DNA from: Phycisphaerales bacterium UBA7800
GTDB lineage: Bacteria; Planctomycetota; Phycisphaerae; Phycisphaerales; Phycisphaeraceae
NCBI GenBank assembly: GCA_002480565.1
Contig: DLCK01000060.1
Span: forward strand, 1 to 61,290
Direction of reading: 5' to 3'
DNA: 61,290 nucleotides
In this document: piece after piece, positions 1 through 8,328 of the stretch
Layout of the letters: every line of letters begins with the position of its first letter
How positions within the stretch are numbered: the stretch's first letter is position 1
Notes under the pieces: generated by a model
Told to the model about the DNA's origin: nothing
Seen by the model: only the letters and a program-made list of their open reading frames with translations
Database searches by the model: none
Translations under genes and position numbers: made by a program

Positions 1-49
1 ACGTGTGACGTGTGACGTGTGACGTGTGTCGTGTGTCGTGTGTCGTGTG
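1..49. repeat. Heptanucleotide tandem repeat, 7 copies
   Basis: Seven perfect-phase 7-nt units: four copies of ACGTGTG followed by three of TCGTGTG. The array runs off the left edge of the window, so its full length is unknown. It lies downstream of the permease gene on the minus strand and next to a REP-like hairpin at 62-86. The unit length is not a multiple of three and no gene reads through it, so it is intergenic and prone to slippage. Confidence 0.9.
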
Positions 50-61
50 ATACAAAATCAA

Positions 62-86
62 TAGCTGCAGCACTGCGTGCTGCTGA
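62..86 (+). repeat. REP-like hairpin, family B copy 1
   Basis: A 25-nt element beginning TAGCTGC and ending GCTGA, with an internal stem CAGCAC/GTGCTG closed by a TGC loop. Related copies occur at 51161-51185, 51209-51233 (inverted), 56480-56504 (inverted) and 56625-56649. The stem bases differ between copies but stay paired. Confidence 0.8.
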
Positions 87-119
87 CACGACGAAGTCGT
101 GATAAAAACGCAACTGCGT

Positions 120-1733
120 TCACACTGCCCCCGGATCCCGATCCAAGCTCTGTTCCAGACTGATTTCTTTGTCCATCTTGCGATGCGTGTAGTGCAGCAG
201 CATCAATAGTGCAGCGGTTGCTAAATACACCCACGCGAACTCGGTGGCGACCATGTAGCGCATCTGGCCGTCGCCATCGCGCATCGGCGCAAAGACGTTT
301 GCGACATTGCCATCGACCATCTCATACGCATGGATCACACCCGTTGCAGACAACACCGCAGCAGCGATAGACCATGCTGCTGCCTTGTTGAGTTTGCGAT
401 CAATGATGAACGCCAGAATCGCTGCATACAACAGACTCGTCACCAGGAAACCTTGACTCAGCGAGATGATGCCTTTGAGGTAGACGCCGAAACCTTTGAG
501 CGGTTCGATGACATCGGTGAGGGTTTTACCACCGAGGATCAGACAGGGCTTGATGAGGATATCCAGCGACCATGCAGCGAATGCAGGGATCAAACCAAAT
601 GCGACAGCCATGGTGTGGGCTTTGGGGACAGCGGAGAAGGCTTGGGCGGTGATGATGATGCCGATCCAAAGGAGGATACCGAGCATGGCTTCGACGGGGA
701 TCCATTGTTGAAGCAGTGTCATGCCACCGGTGAAGCAGACTGCGGTAATGGCGATGCCGTTGAGGATGCTATAACCAGCCCGGGCGCCCATCGCTTTCCA
801 GCCGGGGTGTCCGATGTAGATGGTGGTCGGGAAGCATGAACCGAACATGGAAGCAACGATGGAGCCAAGTCCGTTGACCAGCAGACTTGAGCGCGTCGGG
901 TAGACATCGCCTGCTGCTTCGGCGGACTCAAGATTTTGCAGTGAGCCGATGATGTTAAACAGTCCCATCGGGAAGATGATGGACATGTACTGCCACCCCA
1001 GTGGATTGCTCAGGAACGTGACCAGCGGTTTGATACTCGACTGTGGCATGTTCAGTGCAAGGGCGCCAGCGGACGCAGCAGGTTTCCATTCGGTCATGCC
1101 GAAGTATTTAAGTGTCCACGCAAGGCCAGCTCCCACCAGGATAGCAATCAGTCCTGCCGGTAAGCCGATGGGCAGCTTGATCCGTGACGCATAGGCGATG
1201 AGGATAATCAGCATCGGCAGCAGCGCGATCGCTGGCGAAGCAAAGAGCTGGAAAATGAAATTCATGCTGATGAAGGTAATGGCGACGCCTGCCAACGCTG
1301 AAAGCAGTCCGGCGCGGGGCGTGTGTTTGCGTAGCCAATCTCCGACGAAGGCTCCGCCGCATTCCATGATGCCGCTAAGCAAACACGCGAAGAGTCCGAC
1401 CTGCCAGGTCAGGGTTGCGTCGTTGGTTTGGCGGTAGACCGGTGCCATGACAAGGAAGATGTAGGCGATCATGCTTGGCGTGTTGATGCCGTAGGGCAGG
1501 GCAGTGATGTCATCGCGACCTGTTTTTTTCATCAGGCTCCACGCCTGGAATCCGTAGAAGAGATTGCCCAGGAGAATGGAGATTGCTGCCCCGGGGAGGA
1601 TCATGCCGTTGACAAGTTCCGGGGGCAGGCCACAAATGTTGACGCACATGGTTTGGATGAGCATCAGTTGAAGCATGTTGTCGATGAACAGGCCAAAGAA
1701 GCCGTCGATATCGCCACGGACGAAATATTTCAC
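120..1733 (-). CDS. NCS2-like permease (xanthine/uracil/AzgA type)
   Basis: Integral membrane transporter, probably for a nucleobase or similar small anion by proton symport. The protein is a run of about 12 hydrophobic helices. The stretch near residue 85 (TALPYGINTP) resembles the first conserved segment of the NCS2 superfamily, and GLPAGLIAILVG marks mid-protein helices. Length (about 537 residues) is slightly above the family norm. The reading frame is open to a GTG at 1754, but a second GTG at 1733 has GAGAG about 8 nt upstream and gives the N-terminus VKYFVRGDIDGFFGLF, which I prefer. No purine catabolic gene is adjacent, so the substrate is undetermined. Confidence 0.8.
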   Translation of the reverse strand: MKYFVRGDIDGFFGLFIDNMLQLMLIQTMCVNICGLPPELVNGMILPGAAISILLGNLFYGFQAWSLMKKTGRDDITALPYGINTPSMIAYIFLVMAPVYRQTNDATLTWQVGLFACLLSGIMECGGAFVGDWLRKHTPRAGLLSALAGVAITFISMNFIFQLFASPAIALLPMLIILIAYASRIKLPIGLPAGLIAILVGAGLAWTLKYFGMTEWKPAASAGALALNMPQSSIKPLVTFLSNPLGWQYMSIIFPMGLFNIIGSLQNLESAEAAGDVYPTRSSLLVNGLGSIVASMFGSCFPTTIYIGHPGWKAMGARAGYSILNGIAITAVCFTGGMTLLQQWIPVEAMLGILLWIGIIITAQAFSAVPKAHTMAVAFGLIPAFAAWSLDILIKPCLILGGKTLTDVIEPLKGFGVYLKGIISLSQGFLVTSLLYAAILAFIIDRKLNKAAAWSIAAAVLSATGVIHAYEMVDGNVANVFAPMRDGDGQMRYMVATEFAWVYLATAALLMLLHYTHRKMDKEISLEQSLDRDPGAV

Positions 1734-1784
1734 GTTGTTATCTCTCTGATACACAGGTAATGGGTGGATGTGATCAAAATCAGC

Positions 1785-2348
1785 TTACTGAAGGTGTTTC
1801 TGTATGATTTCCTGAATTTGATCCGGATCCTCGCAATTCAGTAGACTCTCACAATCCATCACGATTGCTGCGAATTTACTACGTGTATATTGCTCTTCAG
1901 GTGATTCACTGAGGATATCCTTGGGATTTAATCTCGAGGGTGCGATCTTTTCGTTCCAAAGTGAAGGCAGTCCGCTTTTCCAAGTTCCTAAGCAAACGCC
2001 AATGTATAGGATATTTGCTTCTAAGATGCCACAGCCCCCACAACGACAAGCGTAGTAGAACATCTTGTCAGCGGCTTTACGCTCTTGCTGAGTGACATTT
2101 GTTTGTGTGTTGTTTTCTCCTACTGCCACATCATGCACAATTGATGCTCGGCGATAGGAGCCGACATATGGGCTGCCGACGATACTCCACAACTCTCTGG
2201 GGATTGATGCGCCGTTGATGATGCTTTTCGCTGGAGCTTTCCAGCATTTTCCTTGGGGATCGGTATAGGTGAATTCTTCTATCAAAATCATATTGCAGTT
2301 ACCCGACCAACGTGTCAGTGGTTGTTCATCTGAAAAATGGCCATGCAT
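1785..2348 (-). CDS. DUF1353 family protein
   Basis: Small soluble protein of 187 residues. The block NGASIPRELWSIVGSPYVG followed by RRASIVHDVAV is the DUF1353 signature, a family common in phages and prophages and scattered in bacterial genomes; its biochemical role is not established. A Cys pair (CRCGGCG near residue 102) could bind metal but is not a family hallmark I can vouch for. The start at 2348 has AAAGGAG 6 nt upstream. It stands alone between a permease and a PHP phosphatase, with no phage structural genes nearby, so it is probably a domesticated or laterally acquired single gene. Confidence 0.75.
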   Translation of the reverse strand: MHGHFSDEQPLTRWSGNCNMILIEEFTYTDPQGKCWKAPAKSIINGASIPRELWSIVGSPYVGSYRRASIVHDVAVGENNTQTNVTQQERKAADKMFYYACRCGGCGILEANILYIGVCLGTWKSGLPSLWNEKIAPSRLNPKDILSESPEEQYTRSKFAAIVMDCESLLNCEDPDQIQEIIQKHLQ

Positions 2349-2377
2349 GGTGTGCTCCTTTGTTTTTGAATGTCTAC

Positions 2378-3136
2378 CTATAACAGATGTTTAAGGATCA
2401 GTTGGCGTGGGGCGTCGACGGTGAAGTAGTCAAGAGTGGGTGAGCCGTATTCTTTTTGGACGATGGCCATCCCGTCGATTCGGCTTGGCAGTGCGTCGGG
2501 TCGGTGCATGTCCATGGCCATGATTTTGTATTTTTGTTGTTCGATGAATTGGCGGACAGATTGATCAGGTGCCGGGCCGTGTTCACCGACGATAGAGAGG
2601 AAGTTGCCTTGAAGCCAGACGCCCATGTCGAGTAACTCGTCGAGTTTTTCCGGTTCATCCCACGTGCATCGAACCCGTTCGGGATGTGCAAGAATCGGTT
2701 GGTAACCTTTGTCGATGAACCATTGGATAACGGTTGGGAACCATGTGGGCCAGGTATCCGCCCAGTGATCCATAAGGACTCGGTTGGAACCAGCCAGTGT
2801 CGGGACGCCGTTTTCTTCAAGCCAATCGGGCATGTTTTCCTGGAGGTTGATTTCCCCGCCGGGCCATATGGTGTAGTCGACACTGCGGTTTGCCAGTTCG
2901 ACCCGCAGGTCAGCGACCCATTGGATGATGTTTTCCCATGTGTTATCCGGGAAGGTGTCGGGGATGATGTGTGGTGTGCAGATTGTGCCGGTGTATCCAA
3001 CGGCTTTGAGCTGGTTGATGCAGTCAATGCACTGGTCGATGTCTTCACAACCATCATCAATGCCTGGGAGCAAGTGACTGTGGATGTCGATACGCCCCAA
3101 GGCGGGGACAGGGGGTAAATACAGGGGCTTGGTCAT
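2378..3136 (-). CDS. YwqE/CpsB-type PHP-domain protein-tyrosine phosphatase
   Basis: Predicted manganese-dependent phosphatase of the PHP superfamily that dephosphorylates tyrosine on bacterial BY-kinases controlling exopolysaccharide export. Visible metal ligands: DIHSHLLPGIDDG at the N-terminus, CTPHI near residue 55, and LAHPER near residue 165. Total length from the ATG at 3136 is 252 residues, typical of the family. The longer frame from a TTG at 3238 would absorb a REP palindrome and is unlikely. There is no Shine-Dalgarno; TACAAT lies exactly 6 nt before the ATG, suggesting a leaderless transcript. No BY-kinase or capsule gene is visible in the window, so the partner is unknown. Confidence 0.82.
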   Translation of the reverse strand: MTKPLYLPPVPALGRIDIHSHLLPGIDDGCEDIDQCIDCINQLKAVGYTGTICTPHIIPDTFPDNTWENIIQWVADLRVELANRSVDYTIWPGGEINLQENMPDWLEENGVPTLAGSNRVLMDHWADTWPTWFPTVIQWFIDKGYQPILAHPERVRCTWDEPEKLDELLDMGVWLQGNFLSIVGEHGPAPDQSVRQFIEQQKYKIMAMDMHRPDALPSRIDGMAIVQKEYGSPTLDYFTVDAPRQLILKHLL

Positions 3137-3142
3137 GATGAG

Positions 3143-3148
3143 ATTGTA
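3143..3148 (-). promoter_or_regulatory. -10-like TACAAT for leaderless PHP phosphatase mRNA
   Basis: TACAAT on the minus strand ends 6 nt before the ATG at 3136. No good -35 is seen and no Shine-Dalgarno is present. The same spacing recurs at four other genes in the window. Confidence 0.45.
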
Positions 3149-3184
3149 GCAGGAGTTGAGGTGTGGGTGGCAGGCGACATTTGC

Positions 3185-3206
3185 AGCGTTAAACCGCAAG
3201 CGGTTT
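3185..3206. repeat. REP family A, solitary copy
   Basis: Contains the 16-nt perfect palindrome AAACCGCAAGCGGTTT preceded by AGCGTT. It differs by one base from the copies flanking the transposase gene at 22671-23321, about 19 kb away, and so is a dispersed target of that element. Confidence 0.85.
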
Positions 3207-3272
3207 TTGATTATGAATTTTAACGAAGGTTGTTTCAATACCTTTTGTAACTTCCGGGGGCTGGGGGCGCAT

Positions 3273-3311
3273 AAAAAAAGGACTCGATCTTGCCGAAGCG
3301 AGATCGAGCCC
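3273..3311 (-). terminator. Intrinsic terminator of the porin-like gene
   Basis: On the minus strand GGGCTCGATCT pairs with AGATCGAGTCC (one G-T pair) and is followed by seven T. It lies 52 nt after the stop of the gene at 3363. Confidence 0.9.
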
Positions 3312-3362
3312 TGAGGTTGGCACGAGCTATATAGTCTTTATCGCGTCAGTGAGCACAAAGGC

Positions 3363-4205
3363 TCAATAGCTCATGCTGATACCGAAAGTACCGATAACTT
3401 CAAAATCGCTGCCATTGTTGATGGCTTCGGTGTTATCACCGAGGAACAGGAAGTGGACGCCAGCGGCGGCTTCCCAGCTGCCGAACTGAGCGGGAACGAA
3501 GCTCAGGGGCATGGAGAAGTCAAGACCCGCATCGACGAAACCAAAGGTGTCGTCATCCGTGGCGCTGACCTGATAGTAATCGCTGCCAAGACCCACGGTG
3601 ACCGGGATGGTCAGGGTGATGGGGCTTGTAGCAGAGTCAACAACGGTGAAGCTGGGAGCAATACCCAGTTCGTAGTAGACACCCTTGTCGCCAGCACCGA
3701 AACCGTCGGAAGTACCGCTGGTTTCAATACCCACGAGGAAGGAGGGTTGCAGGCCGTCAAAGCCGTCGCCCCAGAGTGCGCTGTCGTCGTATGCCAGACC
3801 GATGTTGACTTCTTGTGAGAATTCACCACCAGCTGAAGGAGTGTTGAGCCAGATGTAGCTCACGTCCAAGCTCAGGCATTCGCTAACGGCATAGTTTGCA
3901 CCGACGAAGAAGTCGGATTCATACCAGTCGCTGCCGGCATTGTTGTCCTGGATGGAGTTCCAAGTGCCGAGGTATACACTCAATTTATCATTGAGTTGGA
4001 AAGTGGCATCTGCCCAAGGCTGATAAATCAGACCTTGGTTTTCTTGAAGGATACCACGATAGAAATAGGCAGTGGTGAAGTCCACGCCCATACCAAAGGA
4101 AACTGCGCCGGTGTTCGGGCCAGCGACAGCGCCTTCTTCTTGAGCCATCGCAGGGCTGACCAGCGCTGCGAGGATAGCACACATACACAAGATTCGTGCC
4201 GTCAT
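3363..4205 (-). CDS. Porin-like outer-membrane beta-barrel (TorF/Gcw_chp-like)
   Basis: Predicted outer-membrane barrel of 280 residues. A signal peptide is clear (MTARILCMCAILAALVSPAMA, cleavage before QEE). The body alternates short hydrophobic and polar segments, contains the TAYFYRGI element typical of TorF-like putative porins, and ends in an aromatic residue (SMSY), as outer-membrane barrels do. The start at 4205 has AAGGAG 9 nt upstream; the open frame extends to a TTG at 4226 that lacks support. It is monocistronic with a strong terminator at 3273-3311. Substrate unknown. A general barrel of another family is possible. Confidence 0.7.
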   Translation of the reverse strand: MTARILCMCAILAALVSPAMAQEEGAVAGPNTGAVSFGMGVDFTTAYFYRGILQENQGLIYQPWADATFQLNDKLSVYLGTWNSIQDNNAGSDWYESDFFVGANYAVSECLSLDVSYIWLNTPSAGGEFSQEVNIGLAYDDSALWGDGFDGLQPSFLVGIETSGTSDGFGAGDKGVYYELGIAPSFTVVDSATSPITLTIPVTVGLGSDYYQVSATDDDTFGFVDAGLDFSMPLSFVPAQFGSWEAAAGVHFLFLGDNTEAINNGSDFEVIGTFGISMSY

Positions 4206-4743
4206 AATCTTTTTCTCCTTGACCAAATGTTAAATTCCTAACCAACCGTTTGACGCGATAGTTGTGACAACGTTGATCACTTGCAAAGAGCATGCCACAA
4301 GCATGTCGAAATTACAGTGATTGCACAACGACCCCTGAAACAGGGGACATAGCCCACAGTTTTAACCAATTCGTAGCAAAATGCAAACATTATTCTTGCC
4401 TTTGAGGGTGCCTAACTCTTGAGCAACGGCAGGTGAATGCTACAAAAATGCGCATTTTGTAGGAGGTGACAAAAATGTCTTACGTGGCTATGGCCGATAA
4501 TATTCATAAATCCAGCTGAAACAAGGGATTGAACAATGATCACAGTCTGTAATTCATGCAATGATATTCAATCGCTCTGGACGATCGCAAAAGACCGCTC
4601 TTGGGCCCGATAGTGCTAAATATTTTTTAAATTTCAGTTTTCCACGACTGTTTTGGGCTCGTTTGAACACACAAAAAATATGTGACCGTGGGCCAAAAAC
4701 AGGTGATAGGATCATAACATGTCGGCAAAATAGACAAGTTCGT
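4206..4743. other. Gene-poor stretch with palindrome and one short ORF
   Basis: 538 nt between two minus-strand genes. I see no ORF with family features. It holds the 14-nt perfect palindrome AAAATGCGCATTTT at about 4446-4459, immediately before a strong ribosome-binding site and a 14-codon ORF (4475-4519). The remainder shows nothing I can assign. Confidence 0.6.
4475..4519 (+). CDS. Possible 14-residue peptide with optimal Shine-Dalgarno
   Basis: AGGAGGTGA, an almost perfect anti-16S match, lies 5 nt before an ATG that opens a 14-codon frame MSYVAMADNIHKSS ending in TGA. A palindrome sits directly upstream. No downstream plus-strand gene follows, so a classical attenuation leader is unlikely; a free small peptide or a fortuitous site are the alternatives. 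No homology can be claimed. Confidence 0.3.
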   Translation: MSYVAMADNIHKSS

Positions 4744-6315
4744 TTAGGCAGGAGATAACCCGCGATACAGTTCCTGAACCCGGCGAGCCTGATCTCGTCT
4801 GACCGTCTCCAGCGTGATCCGTGCAATCAATGGCTTGCCTTGATCCTCTGGGATCATTCGACAGTGCTCCTGGATCACCGAGTACAAAAACTTAAACGCA
4901 TCGCGAGGCTGATGCATCTGATCCAACGCGTCAACCACCATTTCACGAGACACATCAGCTTCAAACAGGTCCGTGAGGTATATCTCGTCAGCACCTTCCT
5001 TCTGACAGGCACGCAGACGACTGGTACACAAATCAAAGAGCGTCGCGCCTGACCAGGTGAGTCTCTCTATAAGGTTCTGTTTATCGAGGCGCGCTTCCTG
5101 GAAGAATGCAGGTGACTCGCGAACCAACATATGCCGCAGCTCGATAGGCAGTAACATTTTCATGCCAATATTGGGCTGCTGAAGAAACTTGTTATCCAAC
5201 ATCGGCCAAAGCACGCTGCGCATCCGCTCAGCATTGGACGAAATCACCGTCGGTTCATCCAGTCGATCCACCAACACCATCATGCCCGTATAACCCAAAG
5301 TCGGGATGATCTCCATGAGATTGCTGGTCAGTTCATACCGTGAATTCTTGGCATCCTCGGCACCCTGCGCTGGCCAGGATTGTCCAGCCAGATCCTTGGG
5401 CGAAATCTGTGGCAGCATCTCTTTGAACTGACCAATCGTCCGTTCAATGGCAGGGGTTTCATGATGAATCTTCTTAGCCAGTCGATTGGACTTGATCGTC
5501 TGCATCAACCATGTAATCAAACCTGCAAGCCCCAGGACAGCCAATGCACCTGCACCATAGAGATAAACTGGAGGCAGTAGCTTGCCACCAAATAAGTCAA
5601 AATGCCGACACAGCCATTCAAGGCCGACACCGCCGCCGCCGATCACCGACAGGATCAAGCTTGCATTGAGTCGCCAGTTCAGTGGGAAAAACCGGTAAAT
5701 ACGCAGTGTTTTTCGCAGCTTCTCAAAACGTTGAACCACATCACCACTACGCGGGGCGTCATACAGCATCGCCATCACCAGCAGGTCCACGCGCTTGCGC
5801 TTGGGCAACTTGCGAATGCTCTGCACGGCATCGGCGGGTAACTGTGTCGGATCTTCGCCACCACCATTTTCACCCAGCAATCCGTTGATGAGCCGAGTCA
5901 TCGCCAGCGACAGGATCACGTCCTGATGTTCTTCAAGTCGAAATTGCTTGAGGAGTTCTTCGACATCTGCCCGCGCGCCTTTGCGTGAAGTGCGTTTGCG
6001 TTTAAGCACGCGGTCAAGCACCGGATTCAAATCGTCATAGGGCACCAGCAGCGCTTTACTGTCGGGATTTTGTTCGTTGTGTTGGCGGACCTGTTTGCCA
6101 ATGTGCAGTCGGATGGCTGTTTTGCCAGAGCCTTTTTCACCGAAGACCACTGCGGCACTGGGGCGATGGACCTGCCCTAATATCTTGGCGAAGTCCGGGT
6201 GATGTGGCATCGACTCATCGAGCAACTGTTCGAACACCGGATCGTGCCGAGCTTCCTCAGCGACAAACGGATTCATCGTCAGGCCGTGATGCGACAAGAG
6301 CTTGTCTATCTGCAT
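4744..6315 (-). CDS. Membrane-anchored P-loop ATPase, family not recognised
   Basis: 523 residues. Walker A is GEKGSGKT at 59-66; a Walker B-like strand MMVLVDRLDEP lies near residue 345. Between them are a basic helical region and two close transmembrane helices (about 218-237 and 252-272), then a charged helix. The C-terminal part (LPIELRHML, followed by a helical bundle) looks like an AAA-type lid with sensor residues. The insertion of a membrane hairpin between Walker A and Walker B is reminiscent of KAP-type NTPases, but I do not see enough to assign it. The ATG has AAGGA about 9 nt upstream. It is monocistronic, with no neighbour that explains its substrate. Confidence 0.7.
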   Translation of the reverse strand: MQIDKLLSHHGLTMNPFVAEEARHDPVFEQLLDESMPHHPDFAKILGQVHRPSAAVVFGEKGSGKTAIRLHIGKQVRQHNEQNPDSKALLVPYDDLNPVLDRVLKRKRTSRKGARADVEELLKQFRLEEHQDVILSLAMTRLINGLLGENGGGEDPTQLPADAVQSIRKLPKRKRVDLLVMAMLYDAPRSGDVVQRFEKLRKTLRIYRFFPLNWRLNASLILSVIGGGGVGLEWLCRHFDLFGGKLLPPVYLYGAGALAVLGLAGLITWLMQTIKSNRLAKKIHHETPAIERTIGQFKEMLPQISPKDLAGQSWPAQGAEDAKNSRYELTSNLMEIIPTLGYTGMMVLVDRLDEPTVISSNAERMRSVLWPMLDNKFLQQPNIGMKMLLPIELRHMLVRESPAFFQEARLDKQNLIERLTWSGATLFDLCTSRLRACQKEGADEIYLTDLFEADVSREMVVDALDQMHQPRDAFKFLYSVIQEHCRMIPEDQGKPLIARITLETVRRDQARRVQELYRGLSPA

Positions 6316-6608
6316 GGTGAAGGATTCCTTGGCAATTGTCGGTCCGTCACCATCTTAACCGGATGAACGTGATTATGCTCGTTTTATCAAGCGGATTATC
6401 TGTGAGATTGAGCTTTGATTTTTAATACGGATCTGGCCATGGTCGGGTTGAGCAGTTTTGAGCGTCACCAGCCATGTGCAGCACGCGGCAAGGTACGCAA
6501 AAAAACTGGCGGCTATGACTGTGTATGTCAATAGATACCAGTCATAGTGGTCTGCACGTCGATGCTGAAACTGTCCAATCAATGTCTTAAAGGAGAAGGC
6601 ATTAATTG

Positions 6609-8111
6609 TTACGGAGCTGTAAATGCGCCAGGTGTTTGGTTGGATGGGTTGCCATTGAAATCTTGTGTGACTTGAAGCAGGACGCCATTGAAGCTGATGG
6701 TTTGAGTGTCCGTGACCGTTGGCCATGGGTTTGACGTGAGTTGATAGTTGTCGTTTACATAGTCAGCAAACGGGACCGTTGAGGGTGAGACGACAACGCT
6801 TTGCATGTCATAGCTGGTCTCTTGTTGCCAGTCATTTAGTGTGGATATGACTGGGACATAGCTTGAGTTGGTCAGGAAGTCTGTTGATACAGCAGGTACA
6901 GCATACACGTTATGGTTGGGGACAAAATGAAGGTATTTATCCTGTGATAAAGACGCACTGATGTAGATAATATCAAAGCCATGGTCAAGACGGTAAAATA
7001 GATTGTTCTCCATATAGGTTGGCCCGTAAAAGTCCCACAGACGGGCAATCGTTTTGGTAATAGGCGTAACCCTGAATGTAAGGTGCGTGGGTGATTTGGT
7101 GGGATCGTAAATGAAGGTATTGTGCAAATAGTGAACGTCATTGCCCCCGCCATGATAGTCAGCGATCTGGGTGTTGATCATTAAGTTGTTGACAAGGTAT
7201 AGCAGATTGGGGCCAGGAGCAGTTCCTGGCGTTTTAAAGTATGTTGCATTGCGAACGATATTGCGTTCGACACGTAAAATGCGGCTTTGATATTCAGGCT
7301 CCACACGTCGATAACCCAGATCCATCGCTGCATCAGCATTTGGGCGCAGCCAGTTTTCAACGGTGTTGTTAAAGACGATGCCGTGGCCTGGTGCATGAAA
7401 GAGGATGCCATCTTGATTGCGTCCGGCACCATCATCTTCGGTGTTGTCATGGATGTAGCAGTTTTGAATGACCTGCCAGCCGGGAAGTCTTGGATGGTCG
7501 ATAGACATGCCGGTGTTGTCTATGCCGCCCCCGCCCGTGTTTCCGTTGTTGATCCATATGCCCCCACCCAGGCGATGGAATGATGAGCCGCTGTATTGCT
7601 TGCCTGCAATTTCAACATTTTCAATCAACACCTCCGCACAACCTTCAACGCGCAGATGGTAACTATGGACGGTGCCTGCCAGATACAGGTTGCGAATGAT
7701 CACACGATCCGCACCTTCAATCAAGATGCTGTGATAGGCTCGATAATCAGAATCCATATTCATGATGGAGATGTTGTCGAGAATTACTTCGTCGACATTT
7801 TCGAAGTGCATCAGTGTTGTTTGATACTTGCTGCTTGCTTGATTCCAGGAAACCTGAAAGTGAAGATTCGATAGATGCACTGTTGGCAAATCGGTGAATG
7901 TGTAATTGGCTTTGTGGTTTTCACCCACAATCGGGATAAACGGGATTTGATTCACGTCGTTGTGGGTCAGGATGTCCCCCGTGGGAAGTTGGCTCCAGTC
8001 ACTTTGATAGCTTTGCGTGTACTTGCCATGTTCAGGCGTGATGTCGTCAGCTTGTAATGGGGGGCTGATGATAGCAAGCAATAACAATAGAAACAGCGTG
8101 CGATAGGACAT
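6609..8111 (-). CDS. Secreted right-handed beta-helix protein (polysaccharide lyase-like), paralog 1
   Basis: Exported protein of 500 residues with a signal peptide (MSYRTLFLLLLLAIISPPLQA). The body carries repeating beta-helix rungs rich in V/I-x-N-x-x-I/V (IIRNLYLAG, IENVEIAG, VIQNCYIHDN, RVERNIVRNA), the fold of pectate-lyase-like and alginate-epimerase-like enzymes. A His-rich centre (HRLGGGIWINNG, DGILFHAPGHG) may form the active cleft, but catalytic residues cannot be fixed from sequence alone. It is closely similar to the next gene upstream (8329-9837) and is the last gene of a LacI-pseudopilin-beta-helix operon. The frame is open to an ATG at 8171, but the signal peptide fixes the start at 8111. 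Confidence 0.8.
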   Translation of the reverse strand: MSYRTLFLLLLLAIISPPLQADDITPEHGKYTQSYQSDWSQLPTGDILTHNDVNQIPFIPIVGENHKANYTFTDLPTVHLSNLHFQVSWNQASSKYQTTLMHFENVDEVILDNISIMNMDSDYRAYHSILIEGADRVIIRNLYLAGTVHSYHLRVEGCAEVLIENVEIAGKQYSGSSFHRLGGGIWINNGNTGGGGIDNTGMSIDHPRLPGWQVIQNCYIHDNTEDDGAGRNQDGILFHAPGHGIVFNNTVENWLRPNADAAMDLGYRRVEPEYQSRILRVERNIVRNATYFKTPGTAPGPNLLYLVNNLMINTQIADYHGGGNDVHYLHNTFIYDPTKSPTHLTFRVTPITKTIARLWDFYGPTYMENNLFYRLDHGFDIIYISASLSQDKYLHFVPNHNVYAVPAVSTDFLTNSSYVPVISTLNDWQQETSYDMQSVVVSPSTVPFADYVNDNYQLTSNPWPTVTDTQTISFNGVLLQVTQDFNGNPSNQTPGAFTAP

Positions 8112-8328
8112 CTTAGAAGCCTTTCGTAAAGTAAGATGAATCTTTTCCCACGCACAGGTCATGAAAAACATATATATGTCTGTGCGACAGCTTAGCCCTG
8201 AGTGTCGGGGCTTTATGTGTTAATCAGGTTGGTTGATACGTTAAGGCTGGAGAGTATTAAAACGGGAAGCTATGTATTAAATGATTAGAGGTGTTGTATG
8301 TGACTGTGATGGATCAACTATTACATAT

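Noticed and set aside
330..839. 169-codon plus-strand frame opposite the permease
   Set aside because: Antisense to a gene with clear membrane helices; acidic low-complexity product without domain pattern.
6373..6582. Minus-strand frame of 69 codons with one hydrophobic helix after the beta-helix gene
   Set aside because: Starts only at TTG, no ribosome-binding site, and no recognisable domain; the longer frame overlaps the lyase gene out of phase.
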